A stretch of DNA of 64,000 bases from Malassezia japonica (GCF_029542785.1 NC_083370.1:186001-250000); one strand, 5' to 3'. Positions 29,282 through 38,675 are shown, numbered from the stretch's first letter. A program made the numbers and translations. Notes: generated from the sequence alone by a model not told the origin.

Positions 29282-32011
29282 CTACAAACCCTCGGCGGGC
29301 GTGTCGGGGGTGAGTTGCGTGATAAATACATGCTCCAGTAATTGTTCCGCACTGGGCCGGTCGTCTTCCTGCACGGCAAAGGTCGCCTTTAGGAAGTCGG
29401 TCGCCGGCGCGCTAATGTCGTCTGGGAGCGCAGGGTGCTTGCTCATGCCGATCTGGAAGAGTGCCTGCATCTGGTCGAGCTTGGGCCAGGGGTGCAACGC
29501 GGTGAGCATCTCGACGACGAGGCAGCCGACGCTCCACACATCCGCCTTGGGCGTGTAGGAGGTCTGCTTCACCACCTCGGGCGCCATCCAGTACACCGAG
29601 CCTTGCAGCATGCCCCGCTGGCCCCGGGCCTGGACGAGCAGCCCGCTCTCGCCCTTTTTGCTGATGCCAAAGTCGCTGATCTTGACACCACCCTTGTTGT
29701 CCACAAGGATGTTGGCGCCTTTGATGTCGCGGTGCACGATTGCCTGCGCGTGCAGAAAGCGAAGACCCTGGAGGATCTGGCGCACAAAGTTCTGCACGAG
29801 CTGCTCCTCAAATGCGCCGTAGTTGCGCAAGAGCGCCACCACCGAGCCGCCCGGGACGTACTCGAGGAAAATATTAAGAAACTCGCCGTCGGCGTACGAG
29901 TCGAGGTAGTGCACGATGTTCGGGTGCTGGATCGTTTTGAGCAGAGCAATTTCCGACTCGAGCGACTCGACCATGTACTGCCGCCGCTGCGTATTCGCCT
30001 CGTCGGTTGTCGGCAGCTCGACTTGCTTCACGGCCATCAGCAGACCCGTCTTGGCATTCATTCCGAGGAAGACCTTGCCAAAGGAGCCGGCGCCGATCAG
30101 TGCACCCTTGTGCCAGCGGATGCGCGGCTTGACCGCCTCGGTCTCTGCGCCCTCGCTGCGCGTCGCCGCCGGAGTCGTGGGGGGCCGCGGCGCGGTCTCG
30201 ACGTACGCGAGCGACTGCTCGCTCGGCTCGCGCGCACGGGGGCTGTGCACCGGGATCGGGACGCCGTCCTGGTCGACAATGACGGAGCTCTGGCCAGCAG
30301 GCTCCATGTCGATCGCATTGCGCTCTTCGAGATCCTGCGTGATCTCGTCCATAGTGACCAGACTCGACGTCTCGTCGTCGACCGTCTCGGTGGGCGGCGG
30401 CGGCGGCGCCGGACGCTGCGCCTCCTCGGCGGCCTCGGGGGCAAAGCGCCGCATCGGCGGGAGGCCACGGCCGTCGGCCCACGACGGGCTCAACGGCGAC
30501 CGCGGCGAGAGCGGCTGCGCCGAGTGCGGCACGCTCGGCGTTTGGGACTCCTTGGGCGAGGCGCTCGCCGCACTCGACAGCTGCAGCATCGAAATATCCC
30601 CAAGCGACGCGCGCGAATGGCGCTGCAGCTCGCGGCTGTCTGTCTCGGGAAAGTACTCGGCAAGGTGCGAGCTAATGAGCTCCGACGGCGGCCGCTGTCC
30701 AAAGAAGTTGCGCACGCGCCGCCGGACACGCGTGCCCGCCTTGAGGGGATCGGCGGCGGCGGCGGCCATCGCGACGGCCGGGCGTGCGGCGCGCCGCGCG
30801 AACGACGCGGTGTTTGTCGGGAGCGGCGAGCGCTCCGGCGGTAAGTTCTCGACGCCGAGGCCGGACAGAATACTAAAGGTGGATGCGCGGCGCATCGTCA
30901 TGTCCCCCTCGGCGATGCCGGGAAGTGGGAGTGTTGTGTCGATCAAAAGGAGGCCATTGTGCCACACCGGCGTGAATGCATGCGGCGTGCTGCACACGGT
31001 CATCAGTTCGCTCTCAGAGAGGACTTTGGGCTTGCCGTCGCTGCCGGCCATGGCCATCGCGTAAGGGTTCATGTAGGTCACCGACTCGAGTTCCGCGCCG
31101 ACCTGGGGAAGACCGAACTTGCGTAGGACGCGCACGAGCACCTCGTGTGCGTCGTGGCACTCGCTCACGTCGACAACACGCGAGGTGCCGTCCTCGGCAA
31201 AGAACTTGATAAGCGCTTTGCGCACGCCCTTGAATTGCGGCACGCCCGGCGAGACGGCGTCCGCGTCGCGCGCGCTGTCCGAGTCCGACTCCGAGTCTCC
31301 CCGCCGCAGGTTGTACGGTGCGCTGATTTGTGCGACGCGCTGCTTGGCGGCGGCGCTCGCGGAAAACGCGCCGCGCCCAACGGCATAGCCGACGTTCTGC
31401 GGCGAGGTCGACGAGGAGGTCGCCGGGCGCCGTGGGCGCGCAGTCTGCTGTGCGCTTGGACTCGCAGTGCTTGCCATGCTCGTCGGCGTGCTCGCCATGG
31501 GCCACGGCCCCGACGAGATGCCGGTCGCGGTATTCGGCCTACGCACGCTTGGCGGGACGGCCGACGCGTGGCGTGCGAGCGGTGTCTGCGTGCGTGCCGA
31601 GAGCGGGGATCCGATATCCGACTCGTGCCGCGCCATCGTGTGACTCGAGTAGCTCGGCCCCGGCGATGGATGCCGATGGGCCTCGGGCTCGGGCGGCGCG
31701 ACGAGCCACTCGCCGCTGGGCTTGGCGCGCGCATTATGCCCTGCGATACCGAACTGCGCATCGGTCCAGGTCGGCTGCTGCCGGTGTGCATTCGCCTCGA
31801 CCAAGCGCTTGTGCAGCGCACGTACCGCCGCGACGATGCGCAGGCGCTCGCCCATGCTCGGAATGCCCATCTCCTTCAGCTTGGACTGGTCGAGCTGCAG
31901 CAGGGCGGACCCGTTTATATCATTATCTGTGAACAGCGCTGCATGCTGCCCTAAATTACTCTCGTGCAGCCATGCCACGACGTCGCCCACATTCCACTGT
32001 CGGAGCGGCAT
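29282..32011 (-). CDS. STE11: MAP kinase kinase kinase with SAM and RA domains (Ste11/Ubc4-like)
   Basis: A 909-aa protein. It has a SAM domain at 1-65 (MPLRQWNVGDVVAWL), a Ras-association-like domain at about 255-345 (RKALIKFFAEDGTSRVVDVSE), and a long Ser/Pro-rich linker. The kinase domain (about 630-897) has GAGSFGKVFLG, MAVKQVELP, HRDIKGANIL and ISDFGISKK. Ste11 orthologues act in pheromone, filamentation and osmotic signalling; SAM pairs with Ste50-like adaptors. The start is the first ATG of the frame at 32011. It is convergent with SPF1 (13 bp) and divergent from the gene at 32130. It is the second MAPKKK in this window. Confidence 0.92.
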   Translation of the reverse strand: MPLRQWNVGDVVAWLHESNLGQHAALFTDNDINGSALLQLDQSKLKEMGIPSMGERLRIVAAVRALHKRLVEANAHRQQPTWTDAQFGIAGHNARAKPSGEWLVAPPEPEAHRHPSPGPSYSSHTMARHESDIGSPLSARTQTPLARHASAVPPSVRRPNTATGISSGPWPMASTPTSMASTASPSAQQTARPRRPATSSSTSPQNVGYAVGRGAFSASAAAKQRVAQISAPYNLRRGDSESDSDSARDADAVSPGVPQFKGVRKALIKFFAEDGTSRVVDVSECHDAHEVLVRVLRKFGLPQVGAELESVTYMNPYAMAMAGSDGKPKVLSESELMTVCSTPHAFTPVWHNGLLLIDTTLPLPGIAEGDMTMRRASTFSILSGLGVENLPPERSPLPTNTASFARRAARPAVAMAAAAADPLKAGTRVRRRVRNFFGQRPPSELISSHLAEYFPETDSRELQRHSRASLGDISMLQLSSAASASPKESQTPSVPHSAQPLSPRSPLSPSWADGRGLPPMRRFAPEAAEEAQRPAPPPPPTETVDDETSSLVTMDEITQDLEERNAIDMEPAGQSSVIVDQDGVPIPVHSPRAREPSEQSLAYVETAPRPPTTPAATRSEGAETEAVKPRIRWHKGALIGAGSFGKVFLGMNAKTGLLMAVKQVELPTTDEANTQRRQYMVESLESEIALLKTIQHPNIVHYLDSYADGEFLNIFLEYVPGGSVVALLRNYGAFEEQLVQNFVRQILQGLRFLHAQAIVHRDIKGANILVDNKGGVKISDFGISKKGESGLLVQARGQRGMLQGSVYWMAPEVVKQTSYTPKADVWSVGCLVVEMLTALHPWPKLDQMQALFQIGMSKHPALPDDISAPATDFLKATFAVQEDDRPSAEQLLEHVFITQLTPDTPAEGL

Positions 32012-32074
32012 CGGCGTCGCGCAGGCAATCTCGCCGCAACACCGCGCCGCCAGCACCCGATCGGAGTGGGGCGC

Positions 32075-32080
32075 CACGTG
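32075..32080. promoter_or_regulatory. CACGTG E-box in the STE11/HyuB divergent promoter
   Basis: CACGTG lies in the 118-bp gap between two start codons (32011 and 32130). It is one of six copies found in intergenic gaps of this window. Confidence 0.45.
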
Positions 32081-32129
32081 CTTCTCCACATATGCGCGCG
32101 GGTCGTATTAACCCCAGCTTGTAATAACC

Positions 32130-33890
32130 ATGAGTGCTGTGGACCCAATCCTGCTGTCGCTGTTTGCAAACCGATTTATGGCTGTGGCCGAGTCTATGGG
32201 CCGTTCGTTGCAACAGACATCCATTTCGACCAACATCAAGGAGCGTCTGGACTTCTCGTGCGCGATTTTTGCCCCCGATGGCTCGCTGATTGCCAACGCG
32301 CCCCACCTTCCCGTGCATCTGGGGTCGATGAGCTTTGCAGTGCAGTACCAGGTCGAGCACATGCACGAGCTGGGTCAAGGCAAGTTTTCTCGGGGTGACG
32401 TGGTGCTCGCGAACCACCCGGTGGCCGGCGGCAGCCACCTGCCCGACATCACTTGCATCACCCCAGTCTTTGCCCCCAACAAGGACGAGATCATCTTTTT
32501 TACTGCGAGCCGCGGTCACCACGCGGACATTGGCGGTATCCTCCCGGGATCGATGCCCCCGACCTCCAAGACGCTCTTTGAAGAGGGAGCGCAGATCCGC
32601 TCGTTCAAGATCGTGTCCAACGGCGTGTACAACCGCGACGAGCTCGTCCGCTTGCTGGTCGATGAGCCGGCAAAGTACCCGGGCTGCTCGGGCACGCGCT
32701 GCTTCCGCGACGTCGAGTCGGACCTGCAGGCGCAGATCGCGGCGAACCACAAGGGCATCCTCCTGATCCAGGACCTGGTCGAGGAGTGGGGCCTCAAGAC
32801 GGTGCAGGACTACATGATCCACATTCGCAACAATGCCGAGCTGTCCGTGCGTAACCTGCTGCGCCGTGTCGCCGAGCAGCAAAAGTCCAACGAGCTGCAC
32901 GCCATCGACTTTATGGACGACGGCACGCCGATCGAGCTCCGTGTGACAATCGATCCCAAGGAGGGCTCGGCCATCTTTGACTTTGAGGGCACCGGTCCGG
33001 AGGTGAACGCCAACTTCAACTGCCCGCGCTCGGTCGCGTTCAGTGCGATCATTTACTCGCTGCGCTGCATGGTCTCGGACGACATTCCGCTGAACCAGGG
33101 CTGCCTCGCGCCGATCGACGTGCGCATTCCCAAGGGCTCGCTCCTCTCGCCTTCGGAGACCGCGGCGGTGGTCGGCGGCAACGTCATGACCAGCCAGCGC
33201 ATCACCGACGTCGTCTTCCGTGCGTTCAAAGCGGTGGCCGCATCCCAGGGCGACACCAACAACCTCACGTTTGGCACGGGTGGCCAGGACGCCGAGGGCA
33301 ACCACGTCGAGGGCTTTGGCTACTACGAGACCATTGCCGGCGGCTCGGGCGCAGGTCCGACGTGGCACGGCACCAGCGGTGTGCATACCCACATGACCAA
33401 CACCCGCATCACCGATCCTGAAATCTTTGAGCGCCGCTACCCGGTGTACCTGCGCCAGTTTGGCCTGCGCGAGGGCTCGGGCGGCGACGGCAAGTACAAG
33501 GGCGGCGATGGCGTGATTCGCGACATTGAGTTCCTCGAGCCGGGTATCCAGGTCAGCATCCTCTCGGAGCGCCGCGTCTTTCAGCCATACGGCCTCGAGG
33601 GGGGCAGCGATGCCAAGAGCGGGCTCAACCTCTGGGTCAAGCAGCGCCGCGAGGCCGACGGCGACCTCGTGCCGGCCAACGACGAGGGCGTCGTCCCGCC
33701 GCGCATCATCAACCTCGGCGGCAAAAACACGACCAAGTTCGGTGCAGGCGACCGCATCATTATCCACACGCCGGGCGGCGGTGGATACGGCACGCCGACC
33801 GACAAGCCGCAAGAAAAGGCGGCGCACCGCGCCCGCCCTGCGACGCGCGGCAGTCTCGCCGACTGGCAAGCGCTGCAGCTCGGCGCGTAA
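32130..33890 (+). CDS. Standalone hydantoinase-B domain protein (5-oxoprolinase C-terminal half)
   Basis: A 586-aa protein made of one complete HyuB domain, from DPILLSLFANRFMAVAESMG and STNIKERLDFSCAIF through GPTWHGTSGVHTHMTNTRI to IIHTPGGGGYGTP. In yeast Oxp1 and animal OPLAH this unit is the C-terminal half of a protein of about 1290 aa; the ATP-using HyuA half is absent here. The region upstream codes for STE11 on the other strand. It may act with a HyuA protein encoded elsewhere to open 5-oxoproline in glutathione turnover, or be a remnant with a new role. The reading frame is intact and its codon use is ordinary. Only one base separates its stop from that of the convergent gene. Confidence 0.85.
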   Translation: MSAVDPILLSLFANRFMAVAESMGRSLQQTSISTNIKERLDFSCAIFAPDGSLIANAPHLPVHLGSMSFAVQYQVEHMHELGQGKFSRGDVVLANHPVAGGSHLPDITCITPVFAPNKDEIIFFTASRGHHADIGGILPGSMPPTSKTLFEEGAQIRSFKIVSNGVYNRDELVRLLVDEPAKYPGCSGTRCFRDVESDLQAQIAANHKGILLIQDLVEEWGLKTVQDYMIHIRNNAELSVRNLLRRVAEQQKSNELHAIDFMDDGTPIELRVTIDPKEGSAIFDFEGTGPEVNANFNCPRSVAFSAIIYSLRCMVSDDIPLNQGCLAPIDVRIPKGSLLSPSETAAVVGGNVMTSQRITDVVFRAFKAVAASQGDTNNLTFGTGGQDAEGNHVEGFGYYETIAGGSGAGPTWHGTSGVHTHMTNTRITDPEIFERRYPVYLRQFGLREGSGGDGKYKGGDGVIRDIEFLEPGIQVSILSERRVFQPYGLEGGSDAKSGLNLWVKQRREADGDLVPANDEGVVPPRIINLGGKNTTKFGAGDRIIIHTPGGGGYGTPTDKPQEKAAHRARPATRGSLADWQALQLGA

Positions 33891-33891
33891 A

Positions 33892-34367
33892 TTACTTAGG
33901 ACGCCGTAGTTTCTCCTGTAGCGCGCGGATCTCGTCCGCAACTGGGTCCAAAGGTTCTTTGGGGGGTGGAGAAGCGCGCTCGTCGCTGGGCGGTGACTCG
34001 GGCGCACGAGAGGCGGTGGCGTTCGTAGACCGCGCCTTTTTTAGGTCGGCATCCTGGCCGCTGTACTTGCCCGACAAAGGAAAGGGCGACGGCTCGTCAT
34101 GTGGCTCGCCGTGGTCTGTGTCAGAGCCAATACCTACCTTCTTGTGTCACTGTCTCGTACTCGTCAAAGGTGCGTGGTGTATAAGGCACCGGCTTGCCTT
34201 GCATCCGCTGGGGGAGCGTATCCCACTCGTGCAAAATTCGGTCCGTCGCGCGAAGCACGGCGGGAGAGCGGCTCAGCTACATTAGCACAGAGACGTACGC
34301 GCTGCGCAATCGCGCCCGTCAGGTACGCGGTCAGGATCTGCTCAACAGCCCGCGGAAGCCGCGCCAT
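33892..34367 (-). CDS. Small protein of unknown function, three exons
   Basis: Exons complement(33892..34115, 34138..34276, 34299..34367), 143 aa, found by joining frames across two 22-nt introns (34116-34137 and 34277-34298). The N-terminal 60 residues look folded: MARLPRAVEQILTAYL is amphipathic and could be a mitochondrial targeting helix, and QGKPVPYTPRTFDEYE is the most motif-like stretch. The C-terminal half is acidic then Pro/Ser/Lys-rich and probably disordered, ending LQEKLRRPK. I do not recognise the family. Three frames joined by class-standard introns make a real gene likely. It follows the DPBB gene by 58 bp on the same strand. Confidence 0.72.
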
Positions 34368-34425
34368 GATGACCTCCACAAGGAAATTCGGATGACAAAA
34401 AGACCTACGAACTAAGATACAGGGA

Positions 34426-35588
34426 TTAGTTTTGGGCGGCTGCATGGACCAGCATGGACATGCCGTTCAACACCTTGACAAAGTTTTGCAAGTTCCCGGC
34501 CTGCGGGTCATCGCTGCTCGAGCCGCCAGTGCCGAGACCAGGGGCCGTGGAGCCGGCATTACCAGTGCTCGAGGCGGTGTCACTCGACGAGGAGCTCGTC
34601 GAGGACGAGCTAGAGCTGGACGAGGAGCTCGTCGAGCTCGACGTCGAGCTGCTTGCGCTCGACTTGGACGCCGACGCACTCGAGGCACTCGCGGCCGACG
34701 CACGCGATGCCGAGTGGCGCGACGCGGCCGCAGAGGCAGCCGACACAGCCGACGCCGACGAGGACGACGCGGCCGATGCTTTGGACGCCTTGGATGCGGA
34801 CGCCTGTGCATCCAGCGAGGAAGCATGCGAGGCAGAGGCCGACGACTTGGACGCGGACGACTTCGAGGCAGACGACCTGGACGCGGTCGACTTGGCACCG
34901 TTACTGCCGTTATTGTTGCCGTTGTTGCCGTTGTTGTTGTTGCTGCTGCTGCTGCTGCTGCCATTGTCGTCACCATCGTTACCGCCATTGTTACCGCCAT
35001 TGTTGCCTCCATTGTTGCCTCCATTGTTGCCGCCATTGTTGCTGCCGCCGCCGCTGCTGCTGCCGCCGCCGCTGCCGCCACTATCACCGCCGTCGCCGTC
35101 AATCACCCACCACGTAATGGGAAAGACGCCGAGCTTCAAATCGTGAAAGACTTGGAAGAGCGACATACTCATATCGAGCGAACCGTGGTGGCACTGCTGC
35201 GTCTCGGGGCACGCATCCATAATCTTGGCACGCGCAGTCTTGAGACCGTTGGCAATCATGATCTCCTTGCCGCACCAGCTCGAGCGCGAGTCCAGGTCGC
35301 CGTACATGGGCTCGTTGAGCGCTACAATGTGCATATCGTTATCAATGTCCTGACCACATGCACTAGGTTAGATTGACGCACGTACCCAGCCTCCCAAGTC
35401 TCCACGTCGTACCACGTCGCGGTTCCCGAGAAACCGCTGTGCTTGCCCATTTGCTTCGTTCCACGGCGCTCCAGCGTCGTGTTCGGTGTGCTAGCCATAA
35501 TCAGGTCAGCAGAGTCTGTCGCCATCACGCCAATTCCCGCCATAGCGGACGCAATCGCCCAGACGCTCAAGGGCGACACTAGCTTCAT
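34426..35588 (-). CDS. Secreted double-psi beta-barrel (RlpA/EG45-like) protein with low-complexity tail
   Basis: Exons complement(34426..35362, 35386..35588), 379 aa, with a 23-nt intron. A signal peptide covers about 1-24 (LVSPLSVWAIASAMAGIGVM). The double-psi barrel begins FSGTATWYD and, after splicing, reads WEAGACGQDIDNDMHIVALN, then SSWCGKEI; the GACG and WCGK cysteines are family marks. After the barrel come a Gly/Asn-rich spacer and a long Ser/Ala/Lys-rich tail of about 140 residues. The end is weakly hydrophobic (LNGMSMLVHAAAQN), so a GPI anchor is possible but not clear. Fungal relatives are secreted wall-associated or inhibitor-like proteins. The start at 35588 is the first ATG and gives a good signal peptide. 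Confidence 0.82.
34977..35046. repeat. 12-bp minisatellite encoding GGNN repeats
   Basis: Five to six copies of a 12-bp unit close to ATTGTTGCCNCC (plus strand) encode the Gly-Gly-Asn-Asn spacer of the barrel protein. Interrupted TTG and CTG triplet runs occupy 34915-34970 beside it. Length polymorphism is likely. Confidence 0.8.
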
Positions 35589-36508
35589 TGCGGATGACAC
35601 GCAAAAGGCAGCGATTCCAAAGGGCTGGGGGATATGCACATGCCGCAATTAAGGACTTTTCTATGTCATGATGACTAATCATGGCGTCTGTGCAGGCCGT
35701 GATAGCGCGCGGCGCAGCGTGTAGCGCAGTCCGTGGTGGGCACACGGCAAAAGCAAATCCATGCGAACGTCCCTACCAGTCTATACAGTGGGCACGGAAC
35801 TTGTAATGGGAGAATTGGTACAAGGCATCTGACATGTTTACAAAGTAGCATAAATTCCCCACAATCTGCAAGACCAAAGAGGCGGCGCAAGATCTTCAGC
35901 TGCGGAAATTAGACGCCGCCGCCCCATCCACCTCGTGTTAACCAACGGAACGGAATAGCGTCCGAAAATACATCTGCATGCGACGAGCGCCAAGCCACGG
36001 CGTTGGGGCGCCGTCCCAAACAATAGGCATCGGGTGCAATAAAACTAGCTTTGGATCATCTTTACTAAATTTACGGGCGCGAGAGAATTTTAGCCTCCGC
36101 CGATTGCTGCGGCAAGTCTACTATGACGTCAACCTGTGATCATATATCCTATTCATCGCTCTTCTTACGCCGGGAACCGAGTGGAGGCTGCGGCAGCCAA
36201 GATGACTTGCAGGACTCTCAAAAAAAAATCAAAAAACATAATCGGAAATCCCGGTTTTTCGGGACCGGCGTTTGCGGAGACAACTTTTGCCGTCCAATCA
36301 AATGAGTGGTTCGTGTCTTGGCCCTGCTTCTGCCAGAGCGCTGGCAGTTTCACGCGATTTAGGCCCTCGAACGTTGGGACGCTAGGCATGCATGATTGCC
36401 GCAGCACATCGCTGTTGTTTTGCATGAACATCCGCCCTCCGCATGCACCACCCAGTTGGCCCAATCCAGGGAGGAGAGGAGAGAAAAGAATGAAAATGCC
36501 CCATACAG
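35589..36508. other. Gene-free intergenic segment
   Basis: About 0.9 kb with no convincing gene on either strand; open frames here are short and unlike known proteins. Base composition is lower in GC than the flanking coding DNA. It contains an A-run near 36220 and a short TCCCG-GTTTTT-CGGGA hairpin near 36253. It probably holds the upstream regions of the barrel protein and the transporter. Confidence 0.6.
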
Positions 36509-36516
36509 TATATAAG
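36509..36516 (+). promoter_or_regulatory. TATA box of the sugar transporter gene
   Basis: TATATAAG lies 111 bp upstream of the ATG at 36627. It is one of few clear TATA elements in the window and suits a strongly expressed or inducible gene. A GTAAACA forkhead-like site is at 36607-36613. Confidence 0.5.
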
Positions 36517-36626
36517 TACAACACATCCGCATTACATCTTCTCCCGTTGCACCCGACTTGGTAGAATTGCTCTACAAGTTGAGGCTATCTTGAGTTGTTG
36601 CTTGGTGTAAACACATTTCCGCGACC

Positions 36627-38375
36627 ATGTTTCAGCTCCCGCAATTCCCGGGTGCTGAGTATATCCGCGGCACCTCGCTGACGGTGCTCATTGCCTTTGT
36701 CTGTGGCTGTGGTTTCCTTCTCTTCGGTTATGACCAAGGTGTCATGTCGGCCCTCATTGAGGAGCCCATGATGGCTGGTACTATGCCTCAAATCGCCAAG
36801 TACGAACAGGTCGATCAAAAACAGTGGTACGCCGACGGTAGGATCTACCTGGACAGTGATCAGTTCGACTCCAACGTCCAGGGTGCCATTGTCAGCTGCT
36901 ACGAGCTTGGTGCCCTGATCGGTTCGATTATTGTGCTCTGGAAGGGTGATCAGCTTGGTCGCCGCAGCTCGGTTGCCATTGGTTCGACGATTATGATCAT
37001 TGGTACCATTATCATGGTTGCCCACGACCGTCTCCCTGCTTTCACTGTTGGCCGTGTTATTGCCGGTATTGGCAACGGTCTCGACACTGCTACGATTCCC
37101 ATGCTTCAGTCTGAGCTTTCCAAGGCCAAGAACCGTGGTTTCCTCGTGTTTATTGAGGGTGCTCTGCTCGCTGGTGGTGTTATGATTTCGTACTGGATCG
37201 ACTTCGGTTTCTACTTCTTCCGCTGGAACAGTGTGCAGTGGCGTTTCCCGATCGCGTTCCAAGCTGCTTTCGCCCTGGTTCTGCTTCTCGGTATCTTCTT
37301 CATTCCCGAGTCGCCCCGTTGGCTCGTCAAAAAGGGTATGGTCGACGAAGCCCGCCACGTTATTTCGCGCGTGCGTGACCGCCCTGAGGATGACTACGAG
37401 GTCAACGCCGAGCTCCAGCAGCTTGTGGATGCGATTCACAAGCAGGAGACTGCGATGGGTGCTTTCAAGATCAGCGAGATCTTCACGATGGGCCCTGAGC
37501 AGAACCTGTACCGTGTGCTGATTGGATGCACTGCCCAGATGTTCCAGCAGCTTACTGGTATTAACAACTTGACCTACTACGCCAACACGGTGTTCCAGAT
37601 GGTTAACTCGGACGATATTCCAACCCGTCTGCTTGTCTGCGGTAGCGGTGTCATTTACTTCGTTGCCGCTGCTGTTGCCGTCTTTGTTATTGATGTTGCT
37701 GGTCGTCGTCCTCTGATGATCTGGTGTGCCTTTGCCATGGCGGTCTGCTTTGCTATTATGTCGGGTATGATTTACAAGGTCATGCAGGGCAATGACATGA
37801 AGTTGCCCAAGGAGCAATTCATCACCTACGGTAAGGTCGCCGAGGCGTTCATCTACTTGTACTTCATCCCTTGGTCGTTCGGCTGGCTCGGTATGACTTG
37901 GCTGTACCCGCCGGAGGTTACTCCTATCCGTATTCGTGCTCCGGCCGTTGCCCTGTCAACTTGCACGAACTGGATCTGGAACTTTACTGTCGTCATGATT
38001 TCGCCCCCTGCTTTCAAGAACCTCCGCAACCACACCTTCACCATGTTCGGTGCCTTCAACATGATGTTCATTCCGTTCGTGTACGCCTTCTTCCCCGAGA
38101 CGAAGCAGCGTGGTCTGGAGGAGATGGACTTGTTCTTTGCCGACGCCCACCGTGATGGCTTCTGGAAGGCCTCGCGCTTCATGACCACCGCGACCTACCT
38201 GTCGCTCACCACGCCTCACCTCAGCGCTGAGGAGCTCGATGAGATCATCAACGAGCGTGATGACATCAATGGCGACGGTGGTGCCGCCAAGGAGGCTGGC
38301 GAGGGCGAAAACGGTGAGACCGGAGAGAACGGTGCTTCGCCGCCCTCGTACGACGCTCCCGCTGCGAAGGCCTAA
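36627..38375 (+). CDS. MFS sugar transporter (hexose porter family)
   Basis: A 582-aa twelve-helix permease. Sugar-porter signatures are all present: FGYDQGVMSAL in helix 1, GRRSSV-type loop (LGRRSSVAIG), GRVIAGIGNG, PESPRWLVKKG, QQLTGINNLTYYAN, and PETKQRGLEEMD after helix 12. It imports hexoses or related sugars at the plasma membrane; the substrate cannot be read from sequence. The C-terminal tail is Gly/Glu/Asn-rich. Codons are unusually T-ending (GGT, GCT, GTT) compared with GC-ending neighbours, which suggests high expression or different ancestry. It has a TATA box and a long upstream region. Confidence 0.93.
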   Translation: MFQLPQFPGAEYIRGTSLTVLIAFVCGCGFLLFGYDQGVMSALIEEPMMAGTMPQIAKYEQVDQKQWYADGRIYLDSDQFDSNVQGAIVSCYELGALIGSIIVLWKGDQLGRRSSVAIGSTIMIIGTIIMVAHDRLPAFTVGRVIAGIGNGLDTATIPMLQSELSKAKNRGFLVFIEGALLAGGVMISYWIDFGFYFFRWNSVQWRFPIAFQAAFALVLLLGIFFIPESPRWLVKKGMVDEARHVISRVRDRPEDDYEVNAELQQLVDAIHKQETAMGAFKISEIFTMGPEQNLYRVLIGCTAQMFQQLTGINNLTYYANTVFQMVNSDDIPTRLLVCGSGVIYFVAAAVAVFVIDVAGRRPLMIWCAFAMAVCFAIMSGMIYKVMQGNDMKLPKEQFITYGKVAEAFIYLYFIPWSFGWLGMTWLYPPEVTPIRIRAPAVALSTCTNWIWNFTVVMISPPAFKNLRNHTFTMFGAFNMMFIPFVYAFFPETKQRGLEEMDLFFADAHRDGFWKASRFMTTATYLSLTTPHLSAEELDEIINERDDINGDGGAAKEAGEGENGETGENGASPPSYDAPAAKA

Positions 38376-38675
38376 TCGGCTGCACTGATTCATATGCCCT
38401 GTCCGGTCCTAATGCCTTAACCTGGCGCTGCCGGTACAGTGGTCTGAATGCCCACGATGATTAGATCCAGCATTCTATGTACTACTATGTGATGGGGCAA
38501 CATTTAGTGTTGCTCGCGTAACATTTAGCAAACTTGTTTTCTCTTAGCTTGTGTTTGGTAGCGTTGGTGAACCGTTATGGACTTTAGTAAGCGTGATTGG
38601 GATCGATGACGCGGCTGCTCCACTTGGATCTTCCCCCGCGACGCGTCAGTGTTTCCTCAGTTGACGTGTCGCACG
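38376..38675. other. Intergenic region after the transporter
   Basis: About 300 bp without a gene. It contains a hairpin GCAACA-TTTAG-TGTTGC at 38497-38513 and the repeated 9-mer AACATTTAG, which may mark the transporter's 3' end. The last 50 bp serve as the BLM10 upstream region. Confidence 0.5.

Noticed and set aside
26863..29379. 838-codon open frame on the minus strand
   Set aside because: It is antisense to SPF1, which has all P-type ATPase motifs.
32130..33890. Recent bacterial transfer of the HyuB gene
   Set aside because: Its start block (ERLDFSCAIFAPDGSLIANAP) resembles eukaryotic 5-oxoprolinase, and codon use matches neighbours; fission of a fungal gene is simpler.
35589..36508. 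Possible centromere or origin in gene-free DNA (also 57734-58094 and 58899-59786)
   Set aside because: The segments are only moderately AT-rich and I could not see a repeated short AT-rich motif; no sequence evidence supports a centromere.
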